This document shows positions 5,901-11,103 of a stretch of DNA of 11,103 bases, piece after piece. Location of the stretch: contig HF988149.1 in assembly GCA_000434635.1 (NCBI GenBank), forward strand, positions 1 through 11,103, in the 5' to 3' direction. Below the pieces are notes generated by a model. That model made no database searches and was not told the origin of the DNA. It was given only the letters and a program-made list of their open reading frames with translations. Source of the DNA: Firmicutes bacterium CAG:110. GTDB taxonomy: Bacteria; Bacillota; Clostridia; Oscillospirales; Oscillospiraceae. Position numbers and translations under genes: made by a program. How positions within the stretch are numbered: position 1 is the first letter of the stretch; every line of letters starts with the position of its first letter.

Positions 5901-7672
5901 ACGGAAAGGATATTTTTCGGGGTCTACAGTATATCGGCGACGATCTCATTGAAAACGCGGAAACCGGACAGTTCCCCGCCCAGAATCAGGAAAGTGGGAA
6001 GACGCACCGTCCCATCCGCCGTCCGCTGCTGATTGCGGCGCTGATCGCGCTGCTGCTTCTGCTGGTGGGGTGCGCCGTTGTCTACGTGCTGAAACTGGAA
6101 AACGTAAAAATCGGAACGGGAACGGAACAGCGGGACTATTCTCTGGTAGACGGGGTATACGTGGAAGACCCCCACACCGTTGACACCACCACCCTGAGCA
6201 TGGCCGGACTGAAAGGCTCCAACGCCTATAAGGCGTGCGCAGATTTTTACGCCTTCAAAACCAAATACACAGCCGACGGCGAGGAAATGGGCAAAGCGGG
6301 CACCCTGCCGGAAGGCTACTGGGACACCTACAGAGATGTCATGGATGCCAAGGCAAAGGAACTGGCGGAACAATATGGCCTGAAACCGGAGGGACAGCGT
6401 TTGAAATTCCGCACCACCCGGAACATGTGCGACGCCCTGGGCGTGGAGCGGTTCGCGCGGGACAGTCAGGACGTCAGCGTTGATATCATCGAGGGCTCTT
6501 GCGACGATACCGGGAACTTTTATCTGTGGATGAAATTTGTCTTCCCGGAAGATCAGGGCTATGAGGTGACCCAAACCAACGGCGCGCTCTACTGGAACCG
6601 GCAGGACACCTTCAGCCGGGATTATGTCACGCTGGAAGACCGGGGCGACTGGGTGGAGCGGAACTACACCACCTCCGCCGGAAATACCGTACTGATTTTG
6701 ACCTCTCCCAGCCAGGAGCGGGGCTACATTCTCTGCAATCGGGGAGACGCGTTGATGACCGTATGGCTGGACGTGAACCCGGAACTTCTCAGCGAAGACG
6801 CCGGTGTGGTATCCGCCGAATATCAGCATATGACGGAGAAGCAGCTGAACATGGTTGCCGACGCTCTGGACTTTGCCATCCAGCCGAACGTCCCCACCCA
6901 GGCCGACGTGGACGCCCAGGCCGCGCCGCCTCAGGAAGCGACCCAGAACGGCTACACCCTGAAGCTGAAATCCGTGGAAACCGACGGCTATGTGGCTCAG
7001 ATTCTTATTGGCATCACCGCCCCGGAGGATATCGTTCTTTCCACAGAGAAGCCTTTGCATTTTGCTAATTGGCGGGGTATGCTTGTTCCTGCCGACGGCT
7101 CTGAGGCAGCCTTCGGCCCGGTTAATACTCTCGACGATGGTGACGGAAAGGCCAACACCATAGACGTTCTTCTGACGCAATCCGTCACCGCAAAGAATAC
7201 GGATGCCCCCTTTGCCGCCGGAAGCACATGGACTCTTTATCTGGTTGACTTGGTTTACAGCAGCACAGATGAAACCCTGACCGAGGGAGAATGGCAATTC
7301 CCCATTTCCTTCGGGGCGGATAACTGCGATGATCGGGAGCTTGAGCTGCTCACCAGTCCCATCCTCATGAAAGCCGGCACGGGCTGGCTGCCGGACGGAA
7401 CGGATGTTGTCATGGAATTCCCGGTTTCCTCCTTCAAACTTCGCAAATTCAGCAGCAAGATCGTGCGGGATACCGCCGCCGAGACCGAGGAACAGCGCGC
7501 CGAGTCCTATACGGATTTTTATGGGTGGAATGGTCACTTCATTTGTGTCGTCATGAAAGACGGCACAAGAATTGAACTGTGGGATCAGGAAAATGACAGC
7601 GCCATCGATCTTACGCAGGTAGACTATGTTCTCCTCCCCGACGGCACAAAGCTGCCCGTTCCTGAGCAATAA
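5897..7672 (+). CDS. Single-pass membrane protein, probable anti-sigma/sensor partner of the ECF sigma factor
   Basis: The 591-aa product has a short cytoplasmic part (1-42; MNGKDIFRGLQYIGDDLIEN, then basic RPIRRP), one membrane segment (about 43-66) and a large outside region. Basic residues before the segment predict N-inside. The ectodomain seems to have two parts: about 67-330, rich in Trp and Tyr, and about 350-591, which begins NGYTLKLKSVETDGYVAQIL and looks beta-rich. A low-complexity linker with Pro, Ala and Gln (332-350) joins them. Similar sigma-linked proteins are frequent in Oscillospiraceae; I know of no tested function. No zinc-binding HxxxCxxC is seen in the cytoplasmic part. 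The coupled start at ATG 5897 is preferred over longer in-frame extensions that lie wholly inside the sigma gene. Anti-sigma activity is inferred from the pairing. Confidence 0.75.
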   Translation: MNGKDIFRGLQYIGDDLIENAETGQFPAQNQESGKTHRPIRRPLLIAALIALLLLLVGCAVVYVLKLENVKIGTGTEQRDYSLVDGVYVEDPHTVDTTTLSMAGLKGSNAYKACADFYAFKTKYTADGEEMGKAGTLPEGYWDTYRDVMDAKAKELAEQYGLKPEGQRLKFRTTRNMCDALGVERFARDSQDVSVDIIEGSCDDTGNFYLWMKFVFPEDQGYEVTQTNGALYWNRQDTFSRDYVTLEDRGDWVERNYTTSAGNTVLILTSPSQERGYILCNRGDALMTVWLDVNPELLSEDAGVVSAEYQHMTEKQLNMVADALDFAIQPNVPTQADVDAQAAPPQEATQNGYTLKLKSVETDGYVAQILIGITAPEDIVLSTEKPLHFANWRGMLVPADGSEAAFGPVNTLDDGDGKANTIDVLLTQSVTAKNTDAPFAAGSTWTLYLVDLVYSSTDETLTEGEWQFPISFGADNCDDRELELLTSPILMKAGTGWLPDGTDVVMEFPVSSFKLRKFSSKIVRDTAAETEEQRAESYTDFYGWNGHFICVVMKDGTRIELWDQENDSAIDLTQVDYVLLPDGTKLPVPEQ

Positions 7673-7684
7673 CCCAACATAAAA

Positions 7685-7719
7685 GCGGGGCAGTCTGCAA
7701 TTCCGGCAGGCTGCCCCGC
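7685..7719 (+). terminator. Strong hairpin after the sigma/membrane protein operon, likely terminator
   Basis: GCGGGGCAG (7685-7693) pairs with CTGCCCCGC (7711-7719). The stem continues inward through a T-G wobble and four further pairs to a 7-base loop, giving 14 pairs. It starts 12 bases after the stop codon. The tail ATCCGCTTCTTT is only moderately T-rich, so termination may be partial. Confidence 0.7.
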
Positions 7720-7749
7720 ATCCGCTTCTTTCCGGGACGGTTTTTCCAC

Positions 7750-7778
7750 TTCCCTTTCTCCCAAAAGTCTGCTATACT
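7750..7778 (+). promoter_or_regulatory. Promoter of ygiQ (extended -10)
   Basis: The extended -10 TGCTATACT (7770-7778) is strong; the -35 TTCCCT (7750-7755), 17 bp upstream, is weak. The predicted start near 7785 leaves a leader of about 22 bases that contains AGGAGG (7796-7801). Confidence 0.65.
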
Positions 7779-7807
7779 GTAAGAAACGTACTTTCAGGAG
7801 GCAGTAT

Positions 7808-9655
7808 ATGGAATTTCTGCCCATTACCAGACGGGAAATGCTCGACCGTGGGTGGGACGTCTGCGATTTTGTGTACATCATCGGCGACGCCTACGTCGAT
7901 CACCCATCCTTCGGCCACGCCATCATCAGCCGGGTTCTGGAAAGCCACGGCTACAATGTTGGCATCATCTCTCAGCCGGATTGGAAAAATCCCAAATCCA
8001 TCGACGTTTTCGGCCGTCCCCGGCTGGGGTTTTTGGTCTCCGGCGGCAATATGGACTCTATGGTCAACCACTATTCCGTCACCAAGCACCACCGGAAAAC
8101 CGATGCCTTCACCCCCGGCGGCGTCATGGGCAAACGCCCGGACTACGCCACTACGGTCTACTGCAACCTTATCCGTCAGACCTACAAGGACGTTCCCATC
8201 CTCATCGGCGGTATTGAGGCGAGTCTGCGCCGGCTGGGGCATTACGATTACTGGTCGGACACCATGAAGCGCTCCATTTTACTGGACAGTCAGGCCGACC
8301 TGCTCATGTACGGCATGGGGGAAAAGACCATCGTGGAGGTGGCCGACGCCCTGAATTCCGGGCTGGACGTGAAGGACATCACCTACATCGACGGCACGGT
8401 GTTCAAAACCAAAGCGCCGGACGACAGTCTGCCCACTATCACCCTGCCCTCCTTTGCCGAGATCAAGGCCGACCGGCGCAGATACGCCGAGAGCTTCAAA
8501 ATCCAGTACGCCAACTGCGACCCCTTCACCGCCAAGCGGCTGGCGGAGCCCTACGACAATTTCTTCGTGGTGCAGAACCCGCCCCAGAAGCCCCTGACCA
8601 CAGCGGAAATGGACGCGGTGTACGACCTTCCCTATATGCGCGCCTACCACCCCAGCTACGAAAAGGCGGGGGGCGTCCCCGCCATTGAGGAAGTTAAATT
8701 CAGTCTGGTGTCCAACCGGGGCTGCTTCGGCGCCTGCTCCTTCTGCGCTCTGACCTTCCATCAGGGGCGGATCGTCCAGACCCGAAGCCACGAATCCATC
8801 CTCCGGGAAGCGGAAATCATGGTGAAGGACAAGGACTTCAAGGGCTATATCCACGACGTCGGCGGCCCCACCGCCAATTTCCGCCACCCGGCCTGCGAAA
8901 AGCAGCTGAGTAAGGGTGCCTGCGGCGGGCGGCAGTGCCTGTACCCCACCCCCTGCAAAAATATGAACGCCGACCATTCGGACTATGTTGCCCTGCTGCG
9001 TAAGCTGCGGAAGCTCCCCGGCGTCAAAAAGGTGTTCGTCCGCAGCGGCATCCGCTTCGACTATCTGCTGGCGGACAAGAAGGACACCTTTTTCCGGGAG
9101 CTGGTGCAGTACCACATTTCCGGTCAGCTGAAAGTCGCCCCGGAGCATGTGTCCGACGCGGTTCTCGCCCGGATGGGCAAGCCCAAAAACGCGGTGTACA
9201 ACCAGTTTGTGGAAAAATATTTTGCCCTGAACCGGCAGTACGGCATGAATCAGTATCTCGTCCCCTACCTCATGTCCAGCCATCCCGGCTCGACACTCAA
9301 GGAGGCCGTAGAGCTGGCCGAGTACATCCGGGACATGGGCTACAATCCGGAGCAGGTGCAGGACTTTTACCCCACCCCCTCCACGCTGTCCACCGTCATG
9401 TACTGCACCGGCCTTGACCCCCGCACCATGGAGCGGGTCTACGTCCCCACCGACCCCCACGAAAAAGCCATGCAGCGGGCGCTGATCCAGTACCGCGACC
9501 CGAAAAACTACGCCCTCGTGCGGGAAGCGCTGGTGAAGGCGCACCGGGAGGATTTGATCGGTTCCGGAGCAAAGTGTCTCATCCGTTCCGCGCCGCCCCG
9601 TCCCGTGCGAAAAAAGCCGGGACAGTCAAACGGAAAACGCAAGCCGTCCAAGTAA
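7808..9655 (+). CDS. ygiQ: YgiQ family radical SAM protein
   Basis: This 615-aa protein has the layout of the YgiQ/UPF0313 radical SAM family. The N-terminal domain (MEFLPITRREML, then a Rossmann-like part with IGDAYVDHPSFGHA near 25-38) precedes a radical SAM core with the cluster motif CFGACSFC, Cys306, Cys310 and Cys313. These bind the 4Fe-4S cluster that cleaves S-adenosylmethionine. A family-specific C-terminal part follows (YNPEQVQDFYPTPSTLSTVM, about 514-533). The length is normal. The substrate is unknown; YgiQ proteins are widespread and uncharacterised. A basic tail (RPVRKKPGQSNGKRKPSK) ends the protein and is probably disordered. AGGAGG (7796-7801) with a 6-base spacer fixes the start. 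It is a single-gene unit with its own promoter and terminator. Confidence 0.93.
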   Translation: MEFLPITRREMLDRGWDVCDFVYIIGDAYVDHPSFGHAIISRVLESHGYNVGIISQPDWKNPKSIDVFGRPRLGFLVSGGNMDSMVNHYSVTKHHRKTDAFTPGGVMGKRPDYATTVYCNLIRQTYKDVPILIGGIEASLRRLGHYDYWSDTMKRSILLDSQADLLMYGMGEKTIVEVADALNSGLDVKDITYIDGTVFKTKAPDDSLPTITLPSFAEIKADRRRYAESFKIQYANCDPFTAKRLAEPYDNFFVVQNPPQKPLTTAEMDAVYDLPYMRAYHPSYEKAGGVPAIEEVKFSLVSNRGCFGACSFCALTFHQGRIVQTRSHESILREAEIMVKDKDFKGYIHDVGGPTANFRHPACEKQLSKGACGGRQCLYPTPCKNMNADHSDYVALLRKLRKLPGVKKVFVRSGIRFDYLLADKKDTFFRELVQYHISGQLKVAPEHVSDAVLARMGKPKNAVYNQFVEKYFALNRQYGMNQYLVPYLMSSHPGSTLKEAVELAEYIRDMGYNPEQVQDFYPTPSTLSTVMYCTGLDPRTMERVYVPTDPHEKAMQRALIQYRDPKNYALVREALVKAHREDLIGSGAKCLIRSAPPRPVRKKPGQSNGKRKPSK

Positions 9656-9662
9656 AGAAACA

Positions 9663-9701
9663 CGCTGCCACTCAGGTCATCCCAAGTGGCAGCGCTTTTT
9701 T
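9663..9701 (+). terminator. Rho-independent terminator after ygiQ, overlapping the end of folA
   Basis: A 10-bp stem CGCTGCCACT/AGTGGCAGCG (9663-9672 and 9685-9694) with a 12-base loop is followed by C and six T. The T-run overlaps the folA stop codon (9700-9702, opposite strand). Read leftward, the stem is followed by GTGTTTCTTTACTT, so it may also terminate the thyA-folA transcript. This is a shared convergent terminator. Confidence 0.88.
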
Positions 9702-10179
9702 ACTTTCTTTTATACAGGCACATTTCGTAGGCAATGCCGTTTTCCTCACCGGATTGCAGCGTTTCCGCCAGATACCAGTCCTTATCCTCGTCCAGATTGG
9801 GGAAAAAGGTGTCGGATTCCGGCGTCACATGCACCTTTGTGACGTAAGCGGTGTCGCAGAAGGGCAGCATCTGCCGGTAAACGCTCCCGCCGCCGATGAC
9901 GAAGCAGCGCTCAGCGGTGCGGGAAAGTGCCGCCGCATCTTCGGCGCTGCCGCAGACGGTAAAGCCGGGAAGCACCGTCACGCTTCTGCTCAGCGCCACA
10001 TTGACCCGCCCCGGAAGGGGCTGTTTTCCCGGGAAATCCTCGATGGTGCGTCTGCCCGCAATTACCATTGCCCCCCGGGTGGTCACCCGGAAAAATTTCC
10101 GGTCGGCTGACAGGGCGACGGGCTGCGTCCCGTCCCGGCCGATTCCCCAGTCGTCGTAAACTGCAACGATCAGTTCCAT
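9700..10179 (-). CDS. folA: Dihydrofolate reductase
   Basis: This 159-aa protein reduces dihydrofolate to tetrahydrofolate with NADPH. The fold and motifs are clear: VYDDWGIG (7-14), catalytic acid D26 in ALSADRKFF, the NADPH-binding AGRRT (41-45), RVNVALSR (58-65), FVIGGGSVYRQML (93-105) and TKVHVTPESDTFFP (114-127). The segment usually reading LPW before the catalytic acid is here TQPVALSAD, with Val in place of the Trp found in the E. coli enzyme. Some clostridial DHFRs also lack that Trp, so activity is expected. The start has TGAGGTGGGA upstream, overlapping the thyA stop; only nine bases separate the genes. Synthesis next to thyA makes sense, because thymidylate synthase produces dihydrofolate. 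The identification is certain; inhibitor response is not predictable from the sequence alone. Confidence 0.95.
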   Translation of the reverse strand: MELIVAVYDDWGIGRDGTQPVALSADRKFFRVTTRGAMVIAGRRTIEDFPGKQPLPGRVNVALSRSVTVLPGFTVCGSAEDAAALSRTAERCFVIGGGSVYRQMLPFCDTAYVTKVHVTPESDTFFPNLDEDKDWYLAETLQSGEENGIAYEMCLYKRK

Positions 10180-10188
10180 CGTCCCACC

Positions 10189-11019
10189 TCAGATCGCCAT
10201 GGGGATTTCAAAGTTAAAGGGGTGGAACTGATAGTTTTCCATGGAGAAGCTGTCCTTGGTAAAGGCGTAGAAATCGGTGATGCTCTCATCCATCCGGAAG
10301 GTGGGCGTGGGGTATCCGTCCAATTCCAGCATGGCCTTGACAGCGGGAATGTGCCGGTCGTAAATGTGGCAGTCGGCGATGACGTGAACCAGCTCGCCCA
10401 CCTTTAACCCCGCCACCTGCGCCATCATGTGGGTCAGCACGGCGTACTGCACCACATTCCAGTTGTTGGCCGTAAGCATATCCTGAGAGCGCTGGTTGAG
10501 AATGGCGTTCAGGGTGTCGCCGGTAACATTGAATGTCATGGAGTAGGCACAGGGATAGAGGTTCATCTCGTGCAGGTCTTCAAAATTGTAGATGTTCGTC
10601 AGAATCCGGCGGGAGGCGGGGTTGTGCTTCAGGTCGTAGATCACCCGGTCAACCTGATCGAACATGCCCTCCTTGTACTGGTGCTTGATGCCCAGCTGGT
10701 AGCCGTAAGCCTTGCCGATGGTGCCGTCCTCCCCCACCCATTCGTCCCAGACGTGGCTGCCCAGATCCGCGACGCGGTTGGACTTTTTCTGCCATATCCA
10801 GAGAAGCTCGTCCACGGCGCTTTTCCAATAGGTGCGCCGCAAGGTCATAATGGGGAATTCCTCGGCTAAGTTGTAGCGGTTCACCACGCCGAATTTCTTG
10901 ATGGTATGCGCCGGTGTCCCGTCCGCCCAGTGGGGACGGACTTCCAGATTTTCGTCGGAGAAGCCGTTTTCCAGAATGTCCCGGCACGTTTTCTTATACA
11001 ACTCGTCAGCATAGCTCAT
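10189..11019 (-). CDS. thyA: Thymidylate synthase (ThyA type)
   Basis: This 276-aa enzyme methylates dUMP to dTMP with methylene-tetrahydrofolate, releasing dihydrofolate. Key residues are visible: E71 in DELLWIW, WDEWV (91-95), Arg pair 137-138 (NPASRR), nucleophile C157 in YPCAYS, R177-S178-x-D180, N188 in NNWNVVQYAV, H218 and Y220 in CHIYDRH, and the C-terminal PMAI. The length fits the family (264 aa in E. coli). After the catalytic Cys the usual His is Ala (PCAY, not PCH), and the segment before N188 reads ANNWN where E. coli has LGLPFN; I recall this as a feature of a clostridial ThyA branch. GGGAGGAA lies 6 bases before the ATG. It leads an operon with folA and has its own promoter. 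Confidence 0.95.
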   Translation of the reverse strand: MSYADELYKKTCRDILENGFSDENLEVRPHWADGTPAHTIKKFGVVNRYNLAEEFPIMTLRRTYWKSAVDELLWIWQKKSNRVADLGSHVWDEWVGEDGTIGKAYGYQLGIKHQYKEGMFDQVDRVIYDLKHNPASRRILTNIYNFEDLHEMNLYPCAYSMTFNVTGDTLNAILNQRSQDMLTANNWNVVQYAVLTHMMAQVAGLKVGELVHVIADCHIYDRHIPAVKAMLELDGYPTPTFRMDESITDFYAFTKDSFSMENYQFHPFNFEIPMAI

Positions 11020-11049
11020 GTTGGATTCCTCCCGATTTCTGTTGGGAGT

Positions 11050-11078
11050 ATCATATCACAATCCCGCCCCACTGGCAA
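11050..11078 (-). promoter_or_regulatory. Promoter of the thyA-folA operon
   Basis: Read leftward, the -35 is TTGCCA (11078-11073) and the -10 is TATGAT (11055-11050), separated by 17 bp, with a TG upstream of the -10 (TGATATGAT). Five of six -35 positions match consensus. The predicted start near 11043 gives a leader of about 24 bases that includes GGGAGGAA. Confidence 0.78.
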
Positions 11079-11103
11079 GAAAAATCTCCCCGCGGTTTCC
11101 CGC

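Noticed and set aside
5924..7669. A 581-codon open frame on the - strand opposite the membrane protein gene
   Set aside because: It is a shadow of the sigma-coupled gene; no motif, signal or ribosome binding site is visible, and the + strand frame has a coupled start and a sensible membrane segment.
8279..9544. A 421-codon open frame on the - strand inside ygiQ
   Set aside because: The + strand frame is a full-length YgiQ protein with its Fe-S motif; the antisense frame looks like compositional noise.
1..11103. CRISPR arrays, tRNA, rRNA genes, riboswitches
   Set aside because: No regularly spaced repeats, no tRNA-like clover-leaf or TTCGA-type arm in a plausible context, and no intergenic region long enough or structured enough for a known riboswitch was seen by eye.

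Overview
The window looks like a chromosomal segment of a moderately GC-rich (estimated 55-60%, not computed) Gram-positive anaerobe of the Clostridia, most probably Oscillospiraceae/Ruminococcaceae. The reasons are strong AGGAGG-type ribosome binding sites, TATAAT-like promoters, YlmH and DUF896 proteins, clostridial forms of ThyA and DHFR, and a sigma factor/single-pass membrane protein pair of a kind common in that group. This placement is inference from gene content.

Layout. Bases 1-344 hold no confident gene. They contain a 27-codon reading frame with an excellent ribosome binding site, the first codons of a frame leaving the left edge, and a stack of inverted repeats next to a 35-bp near-perfect palindrome (345-379). 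I read this as the possible edge of a mobile element. A leftward operon follows (4101 to 361): an HI0933/BaiN-type flavoprotein, a second FAD-dependent dehydrogenase (COG2509-like) and a CPBP intramembrane protease, with overlapping gene ends and one promoter at about 4141-4169. A divergent promoter drives a rightward pair, ylmH (S4 RNA-binding protein) and a 68-aa DUF896 protein, closed by a UUCG-loop terminator.

Next, rightward, is a translationally coupled module (5346-7672): a sigma-70 family factor of ECF type and a 591-aa protein with one membrane segment and a large extracytoplasmic part, probably its anti-sigma/sensor. After a strong hairpin comes ygiQ, a radical SAM protein with its own extended -10 promoter. 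It converges on a leftward thyA-folA operon (11019 to 9700), whose products make dTMP and recycle the dihydrofolate formed.

Most of the window is ordinary housekeeping sequence. The places most worth a second look are the palindrome-rich left edge, the sigma factor control region with the poorly characterised membrane partner, and the unusual active-site residues of ThyA and DHFR. I see no CRISPR array, rRNA, tRNA or intact transposase.
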